From the NCBI RefSeq assembly GCF_023898865.1, contig NZ_JAGSOV010000015.1, forward strand, positions 124,001 to 188,000: 64,000 bases of DNA, in the 5' to 3' direction. Each line of letters begins with the position of its first letter. Position 1 is the first letter of the stretch. The notes under the pieces were generated by a model. It had not been told where the DNA came from, made no database searches, and saw only the letters and a list, made by a program, of their open reading frames with translations. Origin of the DNA: Pseudonocardia humida (GTDB taxonomy: Bacteria; Actinomycetota; Actinomycetes; Mycobacteriales; Pseudonocardiaceae). This document shows positions 35,080 to 42,161 of the stretch, piece after piece. A program made the translations under genes and the position numbers.

Positions 35080-36096
35080 GTGACCACCGCGACCAAGAGC
35101 TCCTTCGCCGAGCAGCGGACGGTCTCACCGCTGGAACGGGTCCAGCACGTCCTGCACGCCAACCCGATCCTCGGGCCGCTGGCCGTGCTGGTGCTGGCGG
35201 TGCTGGCGTTCTCGCTCGTCAGCGGCCGGTTCCTGTCCGCGGCGAACCTCGGCCTGGTGCTCGCCCAGGTCACCGTGATCGCGACGCTCGCGCTCGGCCA
35301 GACCCTGATCATCCTCACCGCCGGGATCGACCTGTCGGTCGGCGCGATCGCGGTGTTCTCCTCGATCCTGATGGCCAACATGGCCACCGGTCTCGGCGTG
35401 CCCGGGGCGCTCGCCCTGCTGATCGGGTTCGTGCTCGGCATCGCGATGGGCGCGCTGAACGGCCTGCTGGTCACCCGGCTCAAGCTGCCGCCGTTCATCG
35501 TCACGCTCGGCACGCTGAGCATCTTCTTCTCGCTGAACTCGGTGATCTCGCGCAGCGAGACCGTCCGCGGCGCGGACATGCCCGCGATCATGACCTGGAC
35601 CGGCGACACCTTCGGCGTCGGCGGCTTCCGGATCACCTACGGGTCGATCATCATGCTGCTGCTGTTCGCGGTGTTCTTCTACGCGCTGGGCAACACGGCC
35701 TGGGGCAAGCACGTCTACGCCACCGGCGACGACATCGAGGCCGCCCGGCTGGCCGGCATCCGCACCGACCGCGTGCTGCTGTCGGTCTACACCGTGGCCG
35801 GGCTGATCTACGCGATCGGCGCCTGGATCCTGATGGGCAGGCTCGCCTCGGCCAGCCCGAACGTCGGCGTCGAGTACAACCTCGACTCCATCACCGCGGT
35901 GGTGCTGGGCGGGACCAGCCTGTTCGGCGGGCGCGGCCTGGTGCTCGGCACCCTGGTCGGCGCACTGATCGTCGGCGTGTTCCGCAACGGGCTGCAGCTG
36001 GGCGGGGTCGACGTCGTCTGGCAGGGCTTCGCGATCGGCCTGCTCGTCCTGGTGGCGGTGGCCATCGACCAGTGGATCAGGAAGGTACGGGCATGA
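35080..36096 (+). CDS. frcC: fructose-type sugar ABC transporter permease
   Basis: A 338-residue permease of the BPD_transp_2 (RbsC-like) family with eight to ten membrane helices. Diagnostic segments: LALGQTLIILTAGIDLSVGA (about 66-85), GLLVTRLKLPPFIVTLGTLS (about 128-147), GNTAWGKHVYATGDDIEAAR with the following LAGIRTDR loop that meets the ATPase (about 204-231), and VVLGGTSLFGGRGLVLGTLV. GTG at 35080 was chosen because it lies 2 bp after the frcB stop. Its stop overlaps a 19-codon mini-ORF (36093) that in turn overlaps the ATPase start. Confidence 0.9.
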   Translation: MTTATKSSFAEQRTVSPLERVQHVLHANPILGPLAVLVLAVLAFSLVSGRFLSAANLGLVLAQVTVIATLALGQTLIILTAGIDLSVGAIAVFSSILMANMATGLGVPGALALLIGFVLGIAMGALNGLLVTRLKLPPFIVTLGTLSIFFSLNSVISRSETVRGADMPAIMTWTGDTFGVGGFRITYGSIIMLLLFAVFFYALGNTAWGKHVYATGDDIEAARLAGIRTDRVLLSVYTVAGLIYAIGAWILMGRLASASPNVGVEYNLDSITAVVLGGTSLFGGRGLVLGTLVGALIVGVFRNGLQLGGVDVVWQGFAIGLLVLVAVAIDQWIRKVRA

Positions 36097-36152
36097 GCGC
36101 GACAGCGTTCCCCGAAGGGGCCGCGCCGAAGGCGCCGGGAGACACAGCATGA
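36093..36152 (+). CDS. 19-codon bridging mini-ORF between frcC and frcA
   Basis: A short frame encoding MSATAFPEGAAPKAPGDTA. Its ATG overlaps the frcC stop (ATGA at 36093-36096), and its TGA overlaps the frcA start (ATGA at 36149-36152). It begins with the same codons as frcA (ATG AGC GCG), as though an original start was duplicated. It could carry terminating ribosomes from frcC to frcA so that permease and ATPase stay coupled across a 52-bp gap. No peptide function is suggested. Confidence 0.5.
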   Translation: MSATAFPEGAAPKAPGDTA

Positions 36153-36967
36153 GCGCGCAGTCGTCCGTGGAGTCCGACCCGCAGCCGACCGCCGTCCGCG
36201 AGCCGGTCCTGCAGGCCAAGGGCCTGGTCAAGCGGTACGGGCCGGTCACCGCGATCGCCAGCGGCGACCTCGAGCTCTACCCCGGCGAGATCCTGGCGGT
36301 GATCGGCGACAACGGGGCGGGCAAGACCAGCCTGATCAAGGCGCTGTGCGGGGCGATCGTCCCGGACAGCGGGGAGATCCTGCTGGACGGCAGGCGGGTG
36401 CAGTTCCGCAGCCCGATGGACGCCCGGCTGGCCGGCATCGAGACCGTCTACCAGTCGCTGGCCGTCGCGCCCGGTCTCGACATCGCCGACAACCTGTTCC
36501 TCGGCCGCGAGGAGCGCAAGCCCGGGCTCCTCGGCTCGGTGTTCCGAATGCTCGACAAGAAGCACATGCGGTCCGAGGCCGAGCGGCACATGAGCGAGCT
36601 GGGCATCGCCACCCTGCAGAACATCGGGCAGGCCGTGGAGAGCTTGTCCGGCGGGCAGCGCCAGGGCGTCGCGGTGGCGAGGGCGGCCGCGTTCGGCAGC
36701 AAGGTGGTGATCCTCGACGAGCCGACGGCCGCGCTCGGGGTCAAGGAGGGCAACCGGGTGCTGCAGCTCATCCGCGACGTCCGTGACCGCGGCCTGCCGG
36801 TCATCCTGATCAGCCACAACATGCCGCACGTGTTCGAGATCGCCGATCGGATCCACATCCAGCGGCTGGGCAGGCGGGCCACGGTGATCACCCCGCGGTC
36901 GCACTCGATGTCCGAGGCGGTGGCGATCATGACCGGAGCCGCGGAGCCCCCGCCCCCGGTGGCCTGA
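36149..36967 (+). CDS. frcA: fructose-type sugar ABC transporter ATP-binding protein
   Basis: A 272-residue ATPase with a single nucleotide-binding domain. Most ribose-type ATPases have two, and the single-domain form is typical of FrcA. Walker A is VIGDNGAGKTSLIKAL (about 51-66), the Q loop GIETVYQSLAVAPGLD (about 95-110), the signature VESLSGGQRQGVAVARAAAF (about 165-184), and Walker B VVILDEPTAALGVKEG (about 187-202). The H loop is VILISHNMPHVFEIADRIHI. ATG at 36149 follows GGGAG and overlaps the mini-ORF stop. A hairpin terminator follows at 36981-37019. No sugar kinase gene is attached, unlike the rhizobial frcBCAK operon. Confidence 0.9.
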   Translation: MSAQSSVESDPQPTAVREPVLQAKGLVKRYGPVTAIASGDLELYPGEILAVIGDNGAGKTSLIKALCGAIVPDSGEILLDGRRVQFRSPMDARLAGIETVYQSLAVAPGLDIADNLFLGREERKPGLLGSVFRMLDKKHMRSEAERHMSELGIATLQNIGQAVESLSGGQRQGVAVARAAAFGSKVVILDEPTAALGVKEGNRVLQLIRDVRDRGLPVILISHNMPHVFEIADRIHIQRLGRRATVITPRSHSMSEAVAIMTGAAEPPPPVA

Positions 36968-36980
36968 CCCGGGGGCGGGA

Positions 36981-37019
36981 GCCGGGTGCGGTCCGCGACG
37001 ATGGCAGACCGCACCCGGC
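36981..37019. terminator. hairpin terminator of the frc operon
   Basis: Perfect 13-bp arms (GCCGGGTGCGGTC at 36981-36993 with its complement at 37007-37019) flank a 13-nt loop, starting 14 bp after the frcA stop. Confidence 0.7.
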
Positions 37020-37076
37020 ACTCGTCGTGCATCGAACTGTACGGGGACGGCGGTATCGGTCGGTAATGTCCGGCGG

Positions 37077-37329
37077 GTGCAGCTCGCTCCCGGCCAGAAC
37101 GCCCCCCTCGTCGGCGGGTCGCTGACGGTCTCGGTCACCGGCCCGGTCGACCTGACCGCGCTCGTCCTCGGCGCCGACGGCAAGGCTCCGGCGACGCCGA
37201 CATGGTCCCGGCCGGGCTGCACGTGTCGCAGGTGGAGACCTACGGCAAGTCGTTCTCCGAGCGGCGCCCCCTGCTCGGCCCGACGGTACGTTCGAGATGA
37301 GCAAGGGCAAGGTCGAGTTCGAGCGCTGA
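37077..37329 (+). pseudogene. frameshifted TerD-like domain gene
   Basis: The first 35 codons read MQLAPGQNAPLVGGSLTVSV then TGPVDLTALVLGADGKA, the start of a TerD-like (tellurite resistance/stress) domain. The expected next residues (S-GDADMV) appear only in the +1 frame from about 37190. The apparent C-terminus (EMSKGKVEFER, ending at TGA 37327-37329) lies in yet another frame. At least two frameshifts or a deletion are therefore present. A TAATGT box 7 nt before the GTG at 37077 shows that the promoter geometry of a leaderless gene is retained. TerD domains bind calcium; here the product is almost certainly inactive unless the sequence has errors. Confidence 0.6.
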
Positions 37330-37405
37330 TCCGACCACCGGCCCCGGGGTCGGGTCCGGGACGACCCGGAGGTCGGGCGGGCGCGGGCGTGGCAACGTCG
37401 TCGGC

Positions 37406-37684
37406 ATGACCGTCACGCACTCGGACAACCGCGGCGCCGTGCGGGTGACAGGGGACCTGCCGGCCGCCGACCTCGACGCCCTCCGCCGCACGATCGCCGA
37501 ACACCTCGCGCTGCCCCGCAGCGCGGGCACCGAGGCCGTCGTGCTGGACATGCGGGAGGCGGGCGTGTGCGACCCGGGGCTGCGCGACGAGCTGCTGCGG
37601 GTCCTGCTGATCTGCGCCGACCACGACGCCGGGCTGCGGATCGTGCCCGGCGACTCCGTCCGGCGCGTGCTCGGCGACCCGTGA
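37406..37684 (+). CDS. small STAS-domain-like protein
   Basis: A 92-residue protein that fits a short STAS (anti-sigma-factor antagonist-like) domain: strand AVRVTGDLPAADLDALRRTI, then EAVVLDMREAGVCDPGLRDE and LLRVLLICADHDAGLRIVPG, ending SVRRVLGDP. The usual phospho-acceptor (D-S/T-x-G) is replaced by REAGVCDPG, so kinase control like that of SpoIIAA is doubtful. The start is ATG at 37406. It stands alone between a TerD-like relic and the imuB gene on the other strand. A partner anti-sigma kinase is not encoded nearby. Confidence 0.65.
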   Translation: MTVTHSDNRGAVRVTGDLPAADLDALRRTIAEHLALPRSAGTEAVVLDMREAGVCDPGLRDELLRVLLICADHDAGLRIVPGDSVRRVLGDP

Positions 37685-37741
37685 TCGCCTTCCGCTGGTG
37701 GAGGCGGGACCGGGATCCCGCTCCACGGTGATCGACTGCGG

Positions 37742-37799
37742 TCGAGTGGCACACCAGCGGGCCTGAACCGGCGGGAGATCCCGCTCATGTGCCACTCGA
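37742..37799. terminator. nested inverted repeat between STAS-like gene and imuB
   Basis: Outer arms TCGAGTGGCACA (37742-37753) pair with 37788-37799 (12 bp perfect). Inner arms AGCGGG (37756-37761) pair with CCCGCT (37780-37785). It lies between convergent gene ends (STAS-like + and imuB -), so it probably works as a bidirectional terminator. A separate small palindrome CGGGATCCCG lies just before it. Confidence 0.65.
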
Positions 37800-37802
37800 A
37801 CG

Positions 37803-39716
37803 CTAGTCGTAGACGGCGGTGAGCCACCACCGGTCGTCGCGCACGGCCAGCAGGTAGGCGGCGCCGCCGTCGCAGAGCACCTGCACGCGGCCGGTGGGGC
37901 CGGCCCCGCCCGCCCACCAGCGCTGCTGCACGGGCCACGGGCCCGCCCACCCCAGCACCGCCCACTCGCCGTGCGGTGCGCCGAGCACCAGGCGGGCGGG
38001 CGACGCGGACAGCCGGTCGGGCTCGGCCAGCCGGACCGGGCGGCCGTCGCCGTCGAGGACGCCGATCGGCGCCGGCTCCGGCAGCACGGTGGCCGGGGCG
38101 GGGGCGGGCAGGCGCCCTGGCCAGGGCGGCGGGGGCTCGCGCAGGGGCGCGCGGGGGGTGGACCGGCGGGCAGGCGGGCGGCGCCTGCGGTTGGTGGGCC
38201 GGGCCGGGGGCGCGGCGCCGCCCTCGAGCGGGGCGGTGGCCGGGACGCGACCGGTCTCCCGGACCACGTCGGCCGGCCAACCGGCGGGGGCGCGGTCGGC
38301 GGCGACCCGGGGCGCGAACACGTCCGGGACTGTCCCGGCCGGGGGAGCCGCGGGCAGCGGGTCCGGCGCGCCCTCCGGGACGGCCCACAGCTCGGGCGGC
38401 TCGTCGAGCACCGCCGGGCCGGTCTCCGGTGCGGGCGGCGCCACGTCGACCCCGGTGACCCCGGCGGCCGCGGCGCCCGCGCCGTCGCGGGTGTCGCCCC
38501 AGGGCACCAGCCGGACCCGCTCGCCGGGGTCGCGCCCGCCCACCAGGACCGCGGTGACCACCGACTCGGGCCCCAGCAGCGCCTGCACCCGCACCAGCGC
38601 CCGGCTCGCGCGCTCGTCGGCCTCACCGACCTCACCCCACAGCCCGAGCTGCAGCGCCCCCGCGGTGACCGTCTCCTCCGGGACCAGCCACATCCGGTCG
38701 ACCGCGCCCGAGCCGCCGCGGGTGAGCCAGGAGTCGAGCTGCCAGCGCACCCGGTCGACCGTGCCGGCGGGGGTGAGCGGCTCGGCGCAGCGCCACACCC
38801 GCAGCAGCTGCTCCCCGCCCACCGTGCGGGCGGCGACCCCGAGCCGGGTGCAGGACAGGCCGTGCCCGGCCAGCGTGCGGTGCAGCCGCTCGGCGAGCCC
38901 GCGGGCGGCGAACGCGGCCGCGTCGACCCGGTCGACCGGCGGGTCGAGCTCCAGCTCGACGGTCAGCTCCTCGGGCGGGTGGCGGCGGACGGGGGGCCGC
39001 GGGTCGAGCCCCCGGGCGAGCCGGTGGGCGAGCACGGCGTCGGCGCCGAACCGGGACGCGACATCGCTCGCCGCCAGCGCGCCGAACGCCCCCAGGCTGC
39101 GCAGGCCCAGCCGGTGCAGCAGGCCCACCAGCTCGGAGCGGTCGACGTCGGGCTCGCGGTCGAGCTCGCCGACCTCCAGCGGGGCCAGGAAGGCCGGAGT
39201 GTCGCCGGGCGCCACGACCACCCCGCGGCGCGCCGCCAGCACCGCCGCGAACAGCCCGTCGGCCAGCCCGACCTGGCACTCCACCCCGGTGCGCGCGGCG
39301 ACCTGGTCGACCAGCCGCTCGGCCGCCGCCAGCTCGCCGCCGAAGTAGCCGGCCGGCCCCCTGGCCGGCAGCGCCACCAACCCCGGCCGCACCACCTCCA
39401 CCCCCGGCGCCAGCTCCTCGATCGCCACCACCACCGGCTCGAAGGCCCGGGCGTCGCGGTCCGGGTCGGGGGCGAGGACGGCCAGGTCGGGGCAGCGGGC
39501 CTGGGCCTCGCGGCGGCGCAGGCCCCGCCGCACGCCCTGCGCCCTGGCCACCGCCGAGCAGGCCAGCACCCGGTTCGCCACGAACACCGCGGCCGGCTGG
39601 TGCGCCGGGACGTGCGCCGCCCGGGCCGCCGCCGTGACCGGCCAGTCGGGCGACCACAGCGCCAGCACCCGCGTCGGCTCGTCGCGGGGCGGGGCGTCGT
39701 CCAGCGGCTCACCCAC
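37803..39716 (-). CDS. imuB: ImuB, catalytically inactive Y-family polymerase-like SOS mutasome protein
   Basis: A 637-residue ImuB. It starts (GTG 39716) MGEPLDDAPPRDEPTRVLAL, then WSPDWPVTAAA, the typical entry of the DinP-like domain. Further blocks are ACSAVARAQGVRRGLRRREA, VDRSELVGLLHRLGLRSLGA (helix-hairpin-helix-like) and FGADAVLAHRLARGLDPRPP. ImuB proteins lack the acidic triad of active Y polymerases and link DnaE2 to the beta clamp (family knowledge). The protein is longer than the usual 500-550 residues owing to a Pro/Ala-rich linker (about 470-590) before the conserved C-terminal tail ending RWWLTAVYD. It lies downstream of imuA' after about 400 bp of repetitive DNA, an unusual separation. 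Confidence 0.9.
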   Translation of the reverse strand: MGEPLDDAPPRDEPTRVLALWSPDWPVTAAARAAHVPAHQPAAVFVANRVLACSAVARAQGVRRGLRRREAQARCPDLAVLAPDPDRDARAFEPVVVAIEELAPGVEVVRPGLVALPARGPAGYFGGELAAAERLVDQVAARTGVECQVGLADGLFAAVLAARRGVVVAPGDTPAFLAPLEVGELDREPDVDRSELVGLLHRLGLRSLGAFGALAASDVASRFGADAVLAHRLARGLDPRPPVRRHPPEELTVELELDPPVDRVDAAAFAARGLAERLHRTLAGHGLSCTRLGVAARTVGGEQLLRVWRCAEPLTPAGTVDRVRWQLDSWLTRGGSGAVDRMWLVPEETVTAGALQLGLWGEVGEADERASRALVRVQALLGPESVVTAVLVGGRDPGERVRLVPWGDTRDGAGAAAAGVTGVDVAPPAPETGPAVLDEPPELWAVPEGAPDPLPAAPPAGTVPDVFAPRVAADRAPAGWPADVVRETGRVPATAPLEGGAAPPARPTNRRRRPPARRSTPRAPLREPPPPWPGRLPAPAPATVLPEPAPIGVLDGDGRPVRLAEPDRLSASPARLVLGAPHGEWAVLGWAGPWPVQQRWWAGGAGPTGRVQVLCDGGAAYLLAVRDDRWWLTAVYD

Positions 39717-40130
39717 TACCGCGCCCGTTCCCCGCCGCCGGCCGAGCGAACGGCGCGCCCGCCCCACCACACCGGCCCACCGGCCCACTCGCTCCCCGCA
39801 CGGCGCCCGTCCGGCCACCGACCGGGACGGGCGAACGGCGCATCCGCCCGACCACACCGGCCCACCGGCCCACTCGCCCGATGACCACGGCCCGCGGGCA
39901 CGTCCGGTGCCGCAGCGACAGCCCGCTCCGACGCGCCCCCGCCACCGGGTCGGGCGAACGGCACGCGCGCCCGACCACGCCAGCCCACCGGTCCGTTCGC
40001 TCCCCGCTCGGCGCCCGCCGTCCGGCCACCGACCGGGTCGGGCGAACGGCGCGTCCGCCCGACCACGCCGGCCCGACGGCCCACTCACCCGGGCCCGAGG
40101 CGACCGGACGGGGCCGGCGCCGCGGCCCGC
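39717..40130. repeat. imperfect tandem repeats between imuA' and imuB
   Basis: About 410 bp with four imperfect copies of a unit built on GGGCGAACGGCGCG, then CCGCCCGACCACRCCGGCCC and ACCGGCCCACTCG. The GCGAACGG cores start at about 39746, 39831, 39954 and 40042. An accompanying GGCGCCCGTCCGGCCACCG segment appears twice. Minus-strand frames through it give only low-complexity Arg/Gly-rich peptides, so I treat it as non-coding. Similar GAGCGAACG-containing repeats occur at 47.1-47.6 kb. Confidence 0.6.
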
Positions 40131-40976
40131 TCACCCGGCCTCCCGCGCCGGGAACGGCACCGGGCGTCGCGACCCGCCCGGTGCCGCGCCCGCCTCGACC
40201 GCCGGCTCCCCTGACCCGACGGCCTCGTCCAGCCCGGCCGCGACCGCTTCGCCCGGCACGACCGCGTCCGGGACCCCGAGCGCCCCACCGGGCGCAGGCA
40301 GCAGCATCCGGGCGCTGCGCCCGCGCGGCGCGATCCCCCGCCCACGGGCCCGCACCTCCAGCCGGCGCGCCAGCAACCGGCCGCCGCCGTCGCCGCCCAG
40401 GCCGAGCCACCGGGCGTCGGCGCAGGTCAGCTCGGCGTCGGCGCCGGGCCAGGGGCCCAGCGACAGCAGCACCGCGTCGCGCTGGCGGGCCCGGGCGGCC
40501 AGGCGCTGCCGGTCGGCGGCGCGCACCCCGGCCGCGGCGGCCCCGGCCACCGCGACCACGTCGAGCCCGTCGAGCAGGGCGGAGGTGACGGCGACCAGGT
40601 CGGCCCCGGGGTGCGGCACCAGCGCCAGCCGCTCGACCCGGATCCCGGCCTCCGCCGCGGCCACCACCCCCAGCTGGGGGCGGCCGACCAGCCCCACCCA
40701 GGCCCCGCTCGCGGAGGCCTCGGCCAGCAGGGCCAGCAGCAGCGAGCTCGACCCCGGCCCGTCGGCCACCGCCACCGCCGTGCCGCGGCGCAGCCCACCG
40801 GCCGGCAGCAGCCCGGCCAGCGGCCCGACGACCGGGAGCACGGCGCCGTCGCCCCCGGTGACCCGCACCGGCCGGGCCGGAGCGGCCTCGAAGCCGCGCA
40901 GCAGGCCGCGGGCCCGCTCCAGGCGGCTCGCCCGGTCGTCCGCCGACCCCGCACCGACCACCGCAGCCTCGGCCAC
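40131..40976 (-). CDS. imuA': ImuA' RecA-like SOS mutasome protein
   Basis: A 281-residue protein with RecA-like features: LPVVGPLAGLLPAGGLRRGT, AVAVADGPGSSSLLLALLAE (a degenerate P-loop region, about 70-90) and LGVVAAAEAGIRVERLALVP. The C-terminus has the R/P-rich region common in ImuA'. It acts with ImuB and DnaE2 in damage-induced mutagenesis in mycobacteria. GTG at 40976 was chosen because GGGAGGGG lies 7-14 nt ahead; an in-frame ATG seven codons upstream has no such site. A perfect LexA box (41018-41033) lies 42 nt upstream. imuB follows on the same strand after the repeat region. Confidence 0.85.
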   Translation of the reverse strand: MAEAAVVGAGSADDRASRLERARGLLRGFEAAPARPVRVTGGDGAVLPVVGPLAGLLPAGGLRRGTAVAVADGPGSSSLLLALLAEASASGAWVGLVGRPQLGVVAAAEAGIRVERLALVPHPGADLVAVTSALLDGLDVVAVAGAAAAGVRAADRQRLAARARQRDAVLLSLGPWPGADAELTCADARWLGLGGDGGGRLLARRLEVRARGRGIAPRGRSARMLLPAPGGALGVPDAVVPGEAVAAGLDEAVGSGEPAVEAGAAPGGSRRPVPFPAREAG

Positions 40977-41017
40977 GACACACCCCTCCCCTGGCACGCC
41001 GTGGGGAAGTCGGCGAG

Positions 41018-41033
41018 TCGAACTGATGTTCGA
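41018..41033. promoter_or_regulatory. LexA (SOS) box of imuA'
   Basis: TCGAAC-TGAT-GTTCGA is a perfect match to the actinobacterial LexA consensus, 42 nt upstream of the imuA' start. It lies in the short gap after the erm gene, so SOS induction would start here. Confidence 0.92.
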
Positions 41034-41059
41034 ACTCTAACCGGCGGTCGTCGACGCCC

Positions 41060-41827
41060 TCAACCCCTCCGTTCGGGGAGTCGGCGGGCACCGGAGACCG
41101 CCCGGTGCAGCGACGCCCACGCCTCGGCCCGCAGGTCGCGCGGGCGCACCGAGCGCGGCACCCGCTCCACCGCCGCCCACCGGTCGGCCCCGGGCACGCG
41201 GCGCAACGCGGGGAGCAGCCGGTCGCCGGCGAACGCCGTGCGCACCAGGTGCTGGTAGGCGGCCCGCTGGCCGGGATCGACCAGCGGCACGGCCCGGCGG
41301 CGCACCACCAGCAGCCCGCCGTCGACCGCGGGCCGCGGCCGGAACGCCGCCGCGGGCACCCGCCCGGCCAGGTCGAACTCGAACCACGGCCACCAGCTGG
41401 CGGTCAGCAGGGTCGTGCCGCCGACCGCGGCCCGCTTCCGGGCCACCTCCCACTGCAGCAGCAGCACCGCGGTCATCCAGGACCTCTGCGCGAGCAGCCT
41501 GCGCAGCACGGCGGTGGTGATGCCGAACGGCACGTTGGAGACGACGTGGTGGTCGCCGGCCAGCGGGAACCGCAGCATGTCCGCGTGCACCACGCGGACG
41601 CCGCGGCCGAGCCCGCGGCGCAGCGCCTCGACCCTGGCCGGGTCGAGCTCGACGGCGGTGACCGGCCAGGGCCGGGCGGCCAGCAGCCGGGTGAGGGCGC
41701 CGTCGCCCGCGCCGAGCTCGAGGACCGCCCCCGGCGGCACGAGCCCGGCGATGCGGGCGGCGACGCCGCGGTCGATCAGGTGGTTCTGACCCAGTTCGTG
41801 GCGATGGCCACGGAAGGAGGATGGCAT
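41060..41827 (-). CDS. erm: Erm-type 23S rRNA adenine N6-methyltransferase
   Basis: A 255-residue SAM-dependent methyltransferase of the Erm family, which methylates A2058 of 23S rRNA and gives macrolide-lincosamide-streptogramin B resistance. Motifs: HELGQNHLIDRGVAARIAGL (N-terminal, about 9-28), VLELGAGDGALTRLL (SAM loop, about 35-49), VTAVELDPARVEAL (acidic SAM contact), HADMLRFPL, and VVSNVPFGITTAVLRRLL with the catalytic N-x-P-F (about 96-113). The Arg-rich LLQWEVARKRAAVGG follows. NVPF and the LGQNHL start favour Erm over the KsgA paralogue. ATG at 41827 has no good ribosome site. A leader peptide ORF with an RLR motif and a start-masking pairing lie upstream, pointing to macrolide-dependent attenuation. 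Confidence 0.9.
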   Translation of the reverse strand: MPSSFRGHRHELGQNHLIDRGVAARIAGLVPPGAVLELGAGDGALTRLLAARPWPVTAVELDPARVEALRRGLGRGVRVVHADMLRFPLAGDHHVVSNVPFGITTAVLRRLLAQRSWMTAVLLLQWEVARKRAAVGGTTLLTASWWPWFEFDLAGRVPAAAFRPRPAVDGGLLVVRRRAVPLVDPGQRAAYQHLVRTAFAGDRLLPALRRVPGADRWAAVERVPRSVRPRDLRAEAWASLHRAVSGARRLPERRG

Positions 41828-41935
41828 GACTGACCCGCGCTTCGCGTCGATCGGACGGGAATCCGGTCGGACGGCGCGCGACTACCCCGGGGCGCACGAC
41901 GAGGGTGCGGCAGCCGGGTGCGGAACGGGTCGGTC
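41828..41935 (-). promoter_or_regulatory. candidate attenuator structure masking the erm start
   Basis: In the mRNA, GACCGACCCG (41935-41926) can pair with CGGGTCAGTC (41837-41828), which ends at the erm AUG. Nine of ten bases pair. A competing pairing exists between GGACGTCGCGC inside the leader ORF (41971-41961) and GCGCGCCGTCC (41879-41869), ten of eleven pairs. Stalling of a ribosome on the leader would change which stems form. The pairings were found by eye; no energy calculation was possible. Confidence 0.45.
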
Positions 41936-41954
41936 GGGGAGGACCGGCGGGCGA

Positions 41955-42005
41955 TCAGCGGCGCGACGTCCGGTGAGCGCGGCGCAGCCTTATGGACGCA
42001 GCCAT
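41955..42005 (-). CDS. erm leader peptide (RLR-type, macrolide-sensing candidate)
   Basis: A 16-codon ORF encoding MAASIRLRRAHRTSRR, ending 127 nt before erm on the same strand. The ErmD leader is known to be MTHSMRLRFPTLNQ and to stall ribosomes at its MRLR segment in the presence of macrolides. Here the Ser and the Arg-Leu-Arg fall at the same positions from Met (MxxS-x-RLR). The codons ATA and AGG for Ile-5 and Arg-6 are very rare at this GC content. The ATG is preceded at 7 nt by TAGCGT (42013-42018), so the transcript probably begins at this start codon. Function is inferred from these features together. Confidence 0.65.
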   Translation of the reverse strand: MAASIRLRRAHRTSRR

Positions 42006-42012
42006 GACGATC

Positions 42013-42018
42013 ACGCTA
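42013..42018 (-). promoter_or_regulatory. -10 element of the erm leader transcript
   Basis: TAGCGT on the minus strand ends 7 nt before the leader ATG, the spacing that makes that A the transcription start. The same TANNNT-N7-start geometry is seen at several other genes in the window. An AT-richer patch (CGAAAACC on the minus strand, about 42036-42043) lies upstream of the expected -35 zone; WhiB7-type promoters carry AT-rich sequence there, but the match is weak. Confidence 0.55.
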
Positions 42019-42113
42019 TCCCCCGCGTCGACGGGTTTTCGCGGACGGCACGGCGATCGCCCGCCCGTCCGCCCCGCGCTCTGCCCCCACCCGTCCGCCC
42101 GCTCGCTCAGAAG

Positions 42114-42136
42114 TTCAGGAAGGTGGCCTTCCTGAA
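42114..42136. terminator. hairpin downstream of purH (CAGGAAGGCCAC family)
   Basis: Arms TTCAGGAAGG (42114-42123) and CCTTCCTGAA (42127-42136) with a 3-nt loop, 26 bp after the purH stop on the minus strand. It belongs to the dispersed family also seen at 15804, 18531 and 63145. Confidence 0.65.
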
Positions 42137-42161
42137 CCGGGGCTGGGCCGAACACCGCGGG

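Noticed and set aside
39717..41091. Long Arg/Gly-rich minus-strand frames extending imuB and imuA' upstream
   Set aside because: They run through tandem repeats or antisense to known genes and show no domain similarity. The shorter GTG starts agree with the families.
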